Assembly: GCA_012295275.1 (NCBI GenBank)
Contig: CM022674.1
Coordinates: forward strand, 5,771,436-5,801,435
DNA: 30,000 nt
DNA from: Chrysomallon squamiferum
Lineage: Eukaryota > Mollusca > Gastropoda > Neomphalida > Peltospiridae
Direction: 5' to 3'
Part shown: one piece after another, positions 1 to 9,576 of the stretch
How positions within the stretch are numbered: the first letter of the stretch is position 1
Layout: each line of letters starts with the position of its first letter
Notes under the pieces: model-generated
Databases searched by the model: none
Told to the model about the DNA's origin: nothing
What the model saw: only the letters and a program-made list of their open reading frames with translations
Position numbers and translations under genes: made by a program

Positions 1-58
<58 letters not shown>
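1..58. repeat. (CT)n microsatellite
   Basis: An uninterrupted CT dinucleotide run fills the window edge and probably continues outside it. Confidence 0.98.
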
Positions 59-64
<6 letters not shown>

Positions 65-443
65 ATATTTATAGGTATATCTATTCATGGAACAAATTCT
101 CGTAATATAATTTAATAATATACACACTCATACTCACAGATAAAAGCACAAGCACACAAACACATGTAATTTATGTGTATGTATAAGTATATATAATAAT
201 AATAATAAATAAAATACCGTTATTTAAAAGGGCAGTAATAAAATTTAACTTACGAAACAAATGACAATGACGATAATAATGATAATGAGAATAAATTAAT
301 GAAAGCAAAAACTATTTTAATGAAGTTGATGACGATGATAATAACAATAATAATAAGAATTATTTGTAATGAAGGTGATAATGATGATGATGATGATGAT
401 CTTAAACACCAGCATCATTTTTGTATATTGTTGTACTGATTGT
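59..443. other. AT-rich non-genic stretch
   Basis: This stretch is AT-rich with scattered short TAA and ATG/GAT trinucleotide runs, the clearest near 371-400. I see no coding exon or RNA gene. Confidence 0.7.
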
Positions 444-474
444 TTTTGTTGTTGTTGTTGTTGTTGTTGTAGCT
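444..474. repeat. (GTT)n microsatellite
   Basis: About eight tandem GTT units are present. The 69-residue frame through here is valine-rich only because of this repeat and is not called as a gene. Confidence 0.9.
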
Positions 475-654
475 GTTGTTTTTGGCTATGACGACAACGA
501 TGTGTCCATTTTATTTACATTTGCTACCATCGTACCCCACAATATTTATATCAACACTGACCGCCATTACATATTTTTACCTTTATTGTATAATGACACC
601 CATGAGTGTCCATTTAAACAAAAACAATAATTAACAATATTAATTAATTATTAA

Positions 655-930
655 AGCGTTGTGCGCCAGCTGGTCTTGGCTCCATGTTGTACACGTGGCT
701 GTTGCAGATGTTCAATGAAGCGTGTAAAGAAGATGATCGTCGTCGGTCATGTGATGCTGCAGTGTTGTTAGTTGTCGCGGTCGTTTTTGTCCGAAATTAT
801 TCAGGCCTGTAACGCGGCAAAGTGTGCGCTGTGATGTCGACATTAAATATGGAAAAGCTACGACAAAAGATAAAACTTTGTATTCGACAATACGTCGATG
901 GGTGTGTTTACGCCTTGTAGTCAATTATTT
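655..930. promoter_or_regulatory. CpG-rich unique island, possible promoter or exon
   Basis: The sequence here is complex, richer in GC than its surroundings and visibly dense in CG dinucleotides (GTCGTCGG, GTCGCGGTCG, AACGCGG, GTCGAC), while the flanks are nearly CpG-free. A plus-strand frame of 34 codons runs from ATG 708 to a stop at 810-812, just after a GCAG that could be an acceptor. A minus-strand frame of 70 codons (712-924) overlaps it. Neither is recognised and the start contexts are weak. An unmethylated promoter-type island or a small exon are the two readings. Confidence 0.35.
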
Positions 931-1050
931 GGTTTGAAAGCTGTGTTGGTTTTTTTTTTGTTTATAATCGTTTGTTTTCATACCGTTTGAAAATATTACT
1001 TATTGTGTATGTATTTATTTTGCAAAATTATTCCTAATATTACTGTTTTT

Positions 1051-1053
<3 letters not shown>

Positions 1054-1084
<31 letters not shown>
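1054..1084. repeat. Poly(T) tract
   Basis: About 31 consecutive T. It may be a simple slippage tract or the complement of a poly(A) tail from a minus-strand retroposed copy; no attached element is recognised. Confidence 0.95.
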
Positions 1085-1139
1085 CTCAGAATAATATGTA
1101 TAAATGTCTTTACATGCGTGTCCATGTTTTGGTGCCTGT

Positions 1140-1401
1140 GATTTCTGTCTGTCAGTATATCTGTCTGTCTGTCAGTCAGTATATTTGTCTGTCTGTCAGT
1201 ATATTTTCTGTCAGTCAGTATAGCTTTCTGTCTGTCAATATATCTGTCTGTCAGTCAGTATATATTTCTGTCTGTCAATATATCTGTCTGTCAGATATTA
1301 TATAGGTAGATAGACAGATATCCAGACAGAGACAGACAGACAGGCAGATAGATATATAAATAGATAGATAAATAGATAGATAGATAGATAGATTGATAGA
1401 C

Positions 1402-1432
<31 letters not shown>
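1140..1432. repeat. Tetranucleotide array with inverted halves
   Basis: The left half (about 1145-1292) is built from CTGT, CAGT and TATA units. The right half (about 1302-1432) is GATA/GACA, the reverse complement of the same tetranucleotides. The two halves can pair as a long imperfect hairpin. The 100-residue frame covering the left half is repeat-derived. Confidence 0.9.
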
Positions 1433-1433
<1 letters not shown>

Positions 1434-2095
1434 ATATTAATAGCACATGATGTCACATACATACAGTATGAAAACCTATAAAAACATTAACATACACATT
1501 CATATAAAAATATATATTTCATCTTCAAGTGCATGCATAAAGACTTAGAATCTGACTGTTTCTGTCGGTCTACCTACCTACCTATCTAGGTTTGTCTTTT
1601 TGTCTATATCTCTATCCGTCTATCTCTCTATCTACCTATCTGTCTAGTTATCTATCTATTTATCTGCTTGTATGTTTATCTATTCACATCTGTCTTCTTT
1701 TATCTATTCATTCAACTTTTATTTCGGTTATCTACTTTTATAATTTATTCATATTTGGTCTCTTTGACAAATACGAGTATAAAACATTAATTATGCCACA
1801 CCTTTAACCTACAACATATGTTAATGACTTATCAGTTATTGATAACAATAGCGCTTAAATTGAAAACCATTCTTGCTTGAAGATAAACTAGTAACCGTGA
1901 ATGTTTGGTACATAAGGTTTTATAAAACTACAAAAATAATATATATAGCGTTTTCCATATGATAACACAACTGTCATCAACCATAGGTAGTTAAAAATTA
2001 ATTGTATTCTATTCATCTTGTTTTATGTTCCGCAGATGCCTTTCAGTTGTCACTTCTAAATGGTCCGTGACTTTTTAGCTATAATTTAATAATGT
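1433..2095. other. AT-rich stretch with imperfect (CTAT/CTGT) tract
   Basis: At 1560-1690 there is a pyrimidine-rich imperfect CTAT/CTAC/CTGT tract. The remainder is unremarkable AT-rich unique DNA with no supported gene. Confidence 0.7.
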
Positions 2096-2119
2096 TTGTG
2101 ATGATGATGATTAATAATT

Positions 2120-2170
<51 letters not shown>

Positions 2171-2515
2171 CAACAACAACAACAACAATAACAACTACAA
2201 CAACAATAATAATAAATAATTAATTAATTAACAGCAACAAATAATAATAATATAAATGTTATAATAATTAATAATAATATTAATTGTAACAACAACAACA
2301 ACAACAAAATAAATAAATAAATTATTAATTAACAACAACACATAATAATAATATAAAAATAATAATAATCACGACAATAAAAGTAATAGTTACAATAGTA
2401 AATACAAATAACAACAGCAACAACAACAAAATAGTTACAACAACAATAAAAATAACATCAAAAACCAAAACAAACACAGAAGAAATAAAACATAAAAAAT
2501 AATAATTATTATTAT
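2096..2515. repeat. TAA/CAA trinucleotide array
   Basis: An interrupted succession of TAA, CAA and TTAA runs extends for about 420 bases, with the purest TAA block at about 2128-2166. Confidence 0.9.
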
Positions 2516-2661
2516 AATCGTGTCTTACAAACTGTAAAGAATGAAACTATTTACTTACAAAGTGGAAATTTAAACACTTTCGTCAAGTTAAAGGTCAGAA
2601 CATTATGACGTCATAAAGCTTTGTCGTAGACAAACTTAATTCTAGCAATACAATGGTAAGT
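2516..2661 (+). promoter_or_regulatory. Possible promoter / first exon with CRE and splice donor
   Basis: A short unique block follows the TAA array. It has a perfect 14-bp palindrome TTATGACGTCATAA (2603-2616) centred on a consensus CRE, TGACGTCA (2606-2613). It ends in ACAATG|GTAAGT (donor GT at 2656), a consensus 5' splice site directly after an ATG. This fits a non-coding or initiator-only first exon downstream of a CRE promoter. No TATA-like element or partner exon was identified, so this is a regulatory hypothesis only. Confidence 0.25.
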
Positions 2662-3210
2662 TCTTTTTTATTTTTTTATTTATGCGGGGTTTTTTTAGTG
2701 TGTTTTTTTTCTTTATTTTAAGTTTGCTTAAATAGGAGGAGGTATATTCTTCCTTTGAAAATGTAATAACTGTTATTTATTGTGCAGGCAGGCAAAATAA
2801 ATAAATAACTGATAGAAATGTGTTAATTTCTGTTCATTGATCGTTTATCGAAGCGAACTGGATTTTTTTTTTTTTTTTTTTTTTTTTAAATCTCATCCGT
2901 ATTAACGTAGAGAGTAATTACTTGAACTTAATCAATTCTGGTACGACCTAACAGCACGGAAACCAGTAGATGAACGAAGTTTTTTAAGGATTCTTAAAAC
3001 GAACGATGAGTAAGATGATAATGATGACGATGACAATAGAAAGAAGAAGAAGAAGATGATGATGAAGTAAAAAGGGGGGAAAAAATAAAATTTAATAAAT
3101 TAATCTGAAAATAAATGATTTTATGAATCACAAAGAATATAAATAAAAATTTAGTTAATTAATATATTTATTTTCATTTTTATTTATTTAATTTTTATTT
3201 ATTTTGTTTA
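2662..3210. other. AT-rich stretch with poly(T)
   Basis: Contains a T25 run (2863-2887), short GAA/GAT runs near 3040-3066 and TTTA-like sequence. No gene is supported. Confidence 0.7.
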
Positions 3211-3264
3211 ATGAAATGCAAATCATTCTGCATGTCTTCTTTCTTTCTCAGTACTTTGCACGCA

Positions 3265-3265
3265 T

Positions 3266-3345
<80 letters not shown>

Positions 3346-3457
3346 ATTCTTACACACACCACTCCCTCTAAATACCAGTACATACATAATTACGTGTATG
3401 CGCATATATATATATATATATATGTACATACATTCGCATTGTATATATATTTCGGTT
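3265..3457 (+). repeat. Compound CT-CA dispersed repeat, copy A
   Basis: The order is (CT)n, (CA)n, a non-simple tail of about 70 bases that includes CCACTCCCTCTAAATACCAG (3359-3378), then (TA)n and a terminal CATTCGCATTGTA ... TTCGGTT. The same order and the same non-simple tail recur at 6711-6942, while the 5' flanks differ. It is therefore a dispersed repeat and not an independent microsatellite. The 83-residue frame here is repeat-derived. Confidence 0.9.
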
Positions 3458-3719
3458 TTTAATTCTTAAATTCAAACTAAAATAGTACTTGCAACCAATA
3501 ATTTAATTTTGAAACATTTTAAATCTATATTTAGGTAAGAAAAGAAAGTATATTTTAGAGCTTTCTTTTTATCATTCCATAGACAAGATAACAAAAAGAA
3601 AAAAAAAGTGTCTTTAAAAGAAAAGAAAATCTTCTCTTTTTGACATTTTACTGTGAGACGGAGATTAGTGGAAAAGGTCATTAACACGCTTTCAACTCTG
3701 AATTAATTATTTTTTCAAA
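3458..3719. other. Unique AT-rich stretch
   Basis: No exon, RNA or repeat structure is supported. The minus-strand 71-residue frame is phenylalanine- and lysine-rich from A/T runs. Confidence 0.6.
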
Positions 3720-3960
3720 CCTAACTGGCTCCAGAGAATTGTTACGCTGGCCACTTCGTGCATTCCCGTGGAATTCCGTGATTCATTTACACGGAATGAA
3801 ACGATGTTGAACTTTTGGGCGTTGCGAGTTTACCTATGTATACCTATGTAGCCTCCTGCTTAATAGAATGCAAATTGCTTTGTTGCTGTGTTTACAGGTA
3901 TTTGCTTCACCTGGTTTATCTGGTTTTTCGGGTTTAATCTGAAATAGTTTTCCCTACTCT
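3720..3960. promoter_or_regulatory. Unique island with hairpin and octamer
   Basis: This higher-GC block holds an 8-bp perfect inverted repeat, ATTCCGTG (3773-3780) and CACGGAAT (3790-3797), with a 9-base loop. It also has an ATGCAAAT POU octamer (3868-3875), a tandem TACCTATGTA pair at about 3831-3850, and CAGGTA/CACCTG E-box motifs near 3896-3912. The clustering is compatible with a cis-regulatory element, but each motif is short enough to occur by chance. Confidence 0.25.
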
Positions 3961-4378
3961 TTTTACTGCCTTACATATTAAAACGACATCAGATAATTGC
4001 TACCTTTGGGAACAGCTTTTTTCGCTTTCCTTCATAACGAAGAGAAAATTTCCCTCGAGCTGAAAAAAATGTGTTAAATATGTGCATGTTAGCAAAAGTT
4101 GCTTATCTGTGCTGGTACGAGAGAAAAAAAAATTTGATGAAATATCTTTTTTGATGTATCTCCAAGTGAATATTTTATTTTTATGTAAAATAACCCTTAG
4201 GTAATAATATAGTATAACTATCGCGTACAATTTCATAAGTGTCGCAATTTAATATTGTTTCTTGTATATTGTACATTGTATTTTATATATGACTTATGTT
4301 AATAATAATAATAAGAGTTATGGATGCCACGCAGGATGTTGAATTTTTTGTATTCCGTGTTACATAGCAGGAAAAATT
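3961..4378. other. AT-rich non-genic stretch
   Basis: Nothing beyond AT-rich unique sequence and a short TAA run near 4299-4313 is visible. Confidence 0.6.
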
Positions 4379-4456
4379 GCAAATAAAATAAAATAAAATA
4401 ATAACATAAATAAATAAATAAAATAAAATAATAACATAAATAAATAAAATAAAATA
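4379..4456. repeat. A/T pentamer-tetramer tandem repeat, about 30-bp period
   Basis: AAATA and AATA units are organised into a roughly 30-bp higher unit marked by ATAACATAAA at 4401 and 4431. Confidence 0.85.
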
Positions 4457-4805
4457 TTAAGTTTTAAAATCAAATTAAAGTTTAAAATTTTTTAAAAGAT
4501 AAAGAAAAGAATAAAGTTACTGTGAAAAACAGAGAAAATATTACTGTGACGAAATGAAAAGAAAACGAATATTTGAATGTAATATATAATAATAATACCC
4601 CTCTCTCTCTCCGAATTTGTTTGACTACAAATATTTCATTAAAGTTAGATAATCGTAATAATAATAATGAATTAAATCTGATTTTTCATACAATAAACCT
4701 TAGTGTAGAAACGAATTAAAATAAATTAACAAATGAAATGCTTACTAATCAAGATCAATGAATAAATAAATATTAAATGAATTGATAAATAATGTTCGTC
4801 CTAAA
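4457..4805. other. AT-rich non-genic stretch
   Basis: Unique AT-rich sequence with a short CT run at about 4600-4610. No gene is seen. Confidence 0.6.
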
Positions 4806-4862
<57 letters not shown>

Positions 4863-4917
4863 CGCAATAATAATAATAATAATAATAATAATAACCACAA
4901 CAATAACAATAATAATG
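4806..4917. repeat. (TAA)n microsatellite
   Basis: Near-perfect TAA repeats run 4806-4860 and resume at 4866-4892, then degrade into CAA/TAA. The overlapping frame translates it as polyisoleucine. Confidence 0.97.
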
Positions 4918-4931
4918 TATTATCTTTTCAG

Positions 4932-5106
4932 GAAATGTATTTCTCCGACTCGATGTAACAAAATTAGTTCCATTTTTCCCTTTGGAGATAAGCAGACGTC
5001 AGTGTCACTAAGCAGACGACAATCTTCTGGACATGGCACGTCACTAAGTGTGACCTTCAAGGTCAAACGTGAAATACAAACGACTAAAAGGAAATTCACA
5101 AGATAA
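4932..5106 (+). CDS. Candidate terminal exon, unknown protein
   Basis: A possible acceptor (TATCTTTTCAG, AG at 4930-4931) is followed by a phase-2 open frame of about 57 codons ending in TAA (5104-5106). The peptide is balanced and basic, with a serine-rich middle and a strand-like SLSVTFKVKREI segment. It is very different from the polyisoleucine upstream in the same frame, which is why I start at the acceptor. Against coding, the block contains a 20-base spaced duplication of AAGCAGACG (4990 and 5010), a repeated TCACTAAG (5005 and 5041) and a nuclear-receptor-like palindrome, so it may be regulatory DNA. No family is recognised and no upstream exon is found. Confidence 0.22.
5051..5065. 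promoter_or_regulatory. Overlapping ERR/SF-1-type sites, everted repeat
   Basis: TGACCTTCAAGGTCA is an everted pair of AGGTCA half-sites spaced by 3. On the plus strand it reads TCAAGGTCA and on the minus strand TGAAGGTCA; both match the extended TNAAGGTCA half-site that ERR/SF-1 (FTZ-F1) class nuclear receptors bind as monomers. Sequence match only. Confidence 0.35.
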
Positions 5107-5636
5107 TGTTAGTTTGTCTTTTCCTTGTGTCTGAAAGTTATTTTCGATATATCCTTTTGAAAAATACTGAAGAAATGTGGGTTAGGCTTACAATGAATAT
5201 AAAAAATAAATAAATAAATAAATTAAAAAGAAGAAGAAAAAGAAGTTTTAATTATAGAATAAAATTATTAAAGCTATTATTATTACTATTACTTTTATTA
5301 TTATTACTACTACTACAACTCCTACTAATACTATTGTTATTATTGTTATTATTATTACTACTACTACTATTATTATTATTATTATAATTCCATTCAAACG
5401 TTAAGCGTACATGTCCATTTAATTTGTAAATATTTATTTATGTATTCATCATTAGTGGTGTTTTAGTTTTAATATTAATAAGACTGCAGATAAGTGACAC
5501 CGGATATATAATAATTATAAATTAGGTATTTATCTTTGTTAAGGACTAAATTTGTACATAAGGAATTTTAACCAAAATATATAACATTTGTCTTTCTTAC
5601 CTTTTTCTTTCATTTTTTTTTTGTTTTTTTTTTTTG

Positions 5637-5639
<3 letters not shown>
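5107..5639. other. AT-rich stretch with TTA runs
   Basis: Interrupted TTA/CTA trinucleotide runs (about 5277-5388) lie in AT-rich DNA. No gene is supported. Confidence 0.7.

Positions 5640-5640
<1 letters not shown>

Positions 5641-5696
<56 letters not shown>
5641..5696. repeat. (ATT)n microsatellite
   Basis: About 18 tandem ATT units, preceded by T-rich sequence. Confidence 0.97.
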
Positions 5697-5697
<1 letters not shown>

Positions 5698-5833
5698 TTA
5701 AATACAGTAAATTTTAAATAGACGAAGAGCTAGAATATTGATTTATTTATTTTTTTTTTTTTTATTGCGCTAATTATAAAATGTTTTACTTTTCCTGCTT
5801 TGCTCGCTCTGGCTGACATTAATAAATTACTAA

Positions 5834-5865
<32 letters not shown>

Positions 5866-6120
5866 TTTTTTTATGTATGATAATAAAAATGTAAAGATTA
5901 AAATATTAAATTAAATCAATAAAACATAACTTTAGCATCGAAATTTTTCTTTTCTTCTTTTGACCCTCATTTTTATTTTAGCACTCTCTCTGATCTTTGT
6001 CACTTTATCTTTATTCTATACTTTTTTACTTATTTTTTTTATAGCGTCGAAGTTTCACGTTAAACTTTAGTGCATGCCAGAATATTTCCTTATACATACT
6101 ATATCAAAAAATGTTGACAT
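5697..6120. other. T-tract-rich stretch
   Basis: Several T runs occur (5750-5763, 5834-5856, 5860-5872) in AT-rich DNA. No gene is supported. Confidence 0.7.
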
Positions 6121-6458
6121 TTGTCGTCTGCCTGTAGGGTACACTAACCAATGATATTTCATTTATCATCTTTACAGAAGTGTCCAATTAAAATTAACCT
6201 TCTTCGATCAGTTTCGAACGTCTCAATGTTTTGGTATTGCCAAGGAGCTACAAACAAGGCGGGCGACATTATAATGTACCTCGGGTATTGTTGTTTCGTT
6301 AACAACAAGGAAATCAATATGTACACATTCAAACAAATCGTTGGCTAAATCTATTCTGTGGGTCACAGCGTGCATGTTATTGCCATAAACAAACCATTAA
6401 AGAAATTACTTTTTTTTTTTATTTTTTTTTTTTATTCATGATTTAAGCTACCGTAAAA
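6121..6458 (+). promoter_or_regulatory. Putative promoter / 5' UTR of the 6459 exon
   Basis: Unique sequence just upstream of the initiator exon candidate. It contains a CCAAT (within AACCAATGAT, about 6147-6156) and an E2F-like GGCGGGCGA near 6258-6266, then a T-rich gap shortly before the start. A 65-residue frame (6151-6348) crosses it after a possible TTTACAG acceptor (ending at 6177), so a separate small exon is an alternative. The promoter reading is inference from position. Confidence 0.25.
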
Positions 6459-6623
6459 ATGGCTGACCACAAACCATTACCATGTGCCAGGCAGTTGTCA
6501 GATACGGACAAACAACTTTCCCTCGAAAGTAATGCTGTAGCATTTACAGTTGACTGGGGATCGTCGAAATCCGATAAAGAAAACCTGCAAGAATGTTTCC
6601 TGAAGTTCAGAAAAGAGCGTCAG
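6459..6623 (+). CDS. Candidate initiator exon, 55 codons, unknown protein
   Basis: ATG 6459 has A at -3 and G at +4 (AAAATGG). An in-frame TAA five codons upstream (6444-6446) fixes it as the first possible start. The frame runs 55 complete codons to a phase-0 CAG|GTAGT donor at 6623/6624; without splicing it would stop at 6636-6638. The peptide starts MADHKPLPCARQLSDTDK, has a central AFTVDWGSSK and ends in a charged FLKFRKERQ. Composition is balanced with no simple-sequence bias, unlike nearly every other frame here. I do not recognise the protein. The AFTVDWG stretch loosely recalls a short FTIEF-type motif of CEP170-like centrosomal proteins, but that is from memory and too short to rely on. 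Downstream exons are not established; the next good exon candidate (14511) would need at least one intervening exon to change phase from 0 to 1. Confidence 0.45.
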
Positions 6624-6706
6624 GTAGTACAGCTTTAAATTTATCTTTATTTGAATATTCATGTTGCGTCGATGTATTATCGAAGCTTCCCTAAAACCGT
6701 TACCAA

Positions 6707-6710
<4 letters not shown>

Positions 6711-6805
<95 letters not shown>

Positions 6806-6942
6806 ATTCTCACACACACCACTCCCTCTAAATACCAGTACATACATATGTACGTGTGTGTGCATATATATATATATGGATATAGACGTTCGTGCATGAT
6901 ATATATATATAATAACATTCGCATTGTACATATAATTCGGTT
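6711..6942 (+). repeat. Compound CT-CA dispersed repeat, copy B
   Basis: A second copy of the element at 3265-3457: (CT)n to about 6767, (CA)n to about 6799, then the same non-simple tail with CCACTCCCTCTAAATACCAG (6819-6838), a (TA)n stretch and the same CATTCGCATTGTA ... TTCGGTT end. Copy B has an extra AT-rich insertion near 6878-6915. It lies just inside the putative first intron. Confidence 0.92.
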
Positions 6943-7024
6943 ACTATCATTTCTTGCTTAGCTGATAAAATTAATTTTAAATAAATAATATTATGATTTC
7001 AAAGTACAGAAATAATAAAAATGG

Positions 7025-7028
<4 letters not shown>

Positions 7029-7062
<34 letters not shown>
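7029..7062. repeat. (CA)n microsatellite
   Basis: Seventeen or so perfect CA units. Confidence 0.97.
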
Positions 7063-7067
<5 letters not shown>

Positions 7068-8119
7068 GCAGGCGCCGAAATTCTTAAATTAAATACATAT
7101 ATATATAGTTAAAATAATAATAATAATAAAATTTTAAATAAAATATGAAGATGACTCATGCTAAAACAGAAGTGATCTGTAGCTGACTAATTACACGAGA
7201 CACAACTGATCACATGATCAGATTTGCTTGAATTATCTGTATCCTGTTCCAGATTGTACTCCAAATGCCATGATATGTGCTTTTCTATTTAAAGGAAACC
7301 TTGCTGCTGATGGTTCAAAAACATTTGTAATATTTTAATAAGTTTATAAAAAAAAATGTCTTTCTTTGTCTGTCGGAAACAAAACTTCTAAACAAACTGA
7401 GCAGTCATTAACATTATTGAAAAAAGATTAGTGAAATTTGAATATTTTATTATCAGTATCCACTGATTTGATAGAAGCATTCTTGGAATAACTTGCTTTC
7501 ATAATTTTTTTTTTTTAAATCAATACAAATACTAGTTAAGTACAGCTTTAGTACATGATAAGCACCATAACTGAGATAATTAGTCTAAAATAAGACAAAT
7601 ATGTTTTTGAAACTTAATATTAACAAATTTATGTCTTGTGGTTTTCTAAGTTAATATTTTATATGACTTAACAGTTTCCTTCAGTCTTGTTTTCTTTCAT
7701 TTTTATCTCTCTCAATTCACATACAAGCATACAGGCATGCACAAATGCACACACAAAATTATATTTTTCTATTTACATATATTAATCATTTGTTGTGATT
7801 GTTGTTATTACTAATCAGCAACTTGTGAAAAAAAAATATAAATAAAAAGCAACAGTTGTTTTCCCATAACTTCAAAATTTCATTTTAAATTCGTTTTTCA
7901 TTGTTACTGTTGTTGTTGTTTTTGAGACATCCGTTAATTTTTAAGATTTGATTACTAATATGTTTCTCATTTTTTTTTTTTTTTTTATTTCTTTATTAAA
8001 TTTTTTATCCATTTCTTTATTCTCCTTCTTATTTTTCTTCTAATTATTACCTTACTTAAAAGTCCCAAATCAGAAGATGCAAACTAGTAATAATAATGAA
8101 AAAAAAAAGATGAAAAGAA
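7063..8119. other. AT-rich, probably intronic or intergenic
   Basis: Mostly unique AT-rich DNA with T runs (about 7505-7516, 7971-7986). At 7207-7220 there is TGATCACATGATCA, two copies of the 6-bp palindrome TGATCA. At 7253-7340 a 27-codon open stretch follows a possible CCAG acceptor, too little to call. No gene is supported. Confidence 0.55.
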
Positions 8120-8530
8120 TTCCCAAGTTTATCGACAAAATGCATTGTTACTTCTGAAAACAAAACTGTATCAACCTTCTTTGCTTTGGGCTAATCGGAT
8201 GGATGGACAACAGGACCCAAATTTAAGCAATCAATTTTAGTCATAATACAAAAGCAAGATGGTGGCACAATGAAAATTGATTTTTCATGGCACAAAGTGT
8301 TTTATCAATACCACTGCCAAACGCTTGAAAACTTTCAAAAGCTTCTTTAGAAACTGAAAATTGAAATTTCTTGCCTTTCAAACTGAAACAATGGGTTGTG
8401 TTACCACTGTGTTGAATTTTCTAGGACTGTTAACCATGGTCTGCCCTTTCAGCTTTGCACCATATGTCCTGCTAATGTCAGTACAAATAATTGGAAGAAA
8501 AAAAAAAAAAATGGGGATGGGAAAGAGTTT
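8120..8530. other. Complex unique block, possible decayed mobile element
   Basis: This stretch is less AT-rich and free of simple repeats. Both strands show frames broken by stops every 20-60 codons, including a 60-codon plus-strand frame at 8361-8543. It reads like a decayed coding sequence. I tested it by eye against piggyBac and mariner-type transposase motifs and found no convincing match, so no family is named. Confidence 0.2.
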
Positions 8531-8899
8531 TAATTTGTATTGATATCTTGTTTTAGTGTTCCTCCATATAGTGGATTATTTTGTTTGAAAATATTTTTAA
8601 ATAAAAAGTATGATGATGAGGATGATGATAGTAGTAATAATAGTAATCATAATAGTATAATAATAAATACAACAAAAATGATGATGAGATTTAATAAAAC
8701 AGTTTAAATAATTGAATTAATTACCCACATTCTTGCAAATAAAACATGCAAATAAAAATTAAGTTTAGAAAAATAATCATTTTGTAACAAAAAATGTATT
8801 TTTTAAATACAAAAAAAAAATTGAATTTTCTAAAAACTTTTTATTTATAATGTGAATTAATTATGACTTAAAAACTTTTTGGGATTTAAATTTTTACAG
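8531..8899. other. AT-rich stretch with GAT/ATA runs
   Basis: Short GATGAT and TAATAG runs at about 8610-8690 and A-rich sequence. Nothing else is seen. Confidence 0.6.
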
Positions 8900-9475
8900 T
8901 CCAGTGAATTTTAAATTTTATTTTTCCTTTTTTTTTTAATCCAGTGAATTTTAAACTTTTTATTTCTACTTCTATCCAGTGACTTTTAAACTTTTTTCAT
9001 TTCTATTTTTTGTCCAGTGAATTTTAAACTTTATATTTCTATTTTTTATCCAGTGAATTTTAAACTTTTTATTTATACTTTTTCTATCCAGTGAATTTTA
9101 AACTTTTTTATTTCTATTTTTTTATCCAGTGAATTTTAAAACTTTTTTATTTCTATTTTTTATCCAGTGAATTTTAAACTATTTATTTCTATATTATTAT
9201 CCAGTGAATTTTAAACTTTATTATGAATTTTTTATCCAGTGAATTTTAAACTTTTTATTTCTATTATTATCCAGTGAATTTTAAACTTTTTATTTCTCTT
9301 TTTAATCCAGAGAATTTTAAACTTTTTATTTCTATATTATTATCCAGTGAATTTTAAACTATTTATTTCTTTTTTTTTTTATCCAATGAATTTTAAATTT
9401 TTTTTTTTTTTTTTTTTTTTTTTATCCAGTGAAGTTTAAATTTCCATCCCCCTATCTTTTTATCCAGTGAACTAT
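8900..9475 (+). repeat. Minisatellite, about 16 units of 34-42 bp
   Basis: The core TATCCAGTGAATTTTAAAC recurs about 16 times (for example at 8900, 8939, 9011, 9048, 9085, 9123, 9161 and so on to 9461), separated by T-rich linkers of variable length. Edge units are the most diverged, with CCAATGAA, CCAGAGAA and GTGAAGTTT variants, while the centre is homogeneous. Confidence 0.97.
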
Positions 9476-9576
9476 TTCAGTTCAGGTATTGCAGTTTATC
9501 TTAACATTGCTCAGTGAAGCAGAAGACATTTTTCTGTTCACCTTAGGAGGGTTGTCTTACGTCACATGTCAAGCAG

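Noticed and set aside
3216-3223. ATGCAAAT octamer as a POU site
   Set aside because: The motif also appears elsewhere in this AT-rich window (for example 3868) and has no supporting context here.
8120-8530. piggyBac-type transposase remnant
   Set aside because: Reading both strands by eye gave only isolated residues in common with the family and no aspartate triad, so no family is assigned.
8900-9475. CRISPR-like pattern of a constant 19-base core with variable spacers
   Set aside because: The linkers are T-rich low-complexity sequence of variable length, not unique spacers, and the DNA is eukaryotic. It is a minisatellite.
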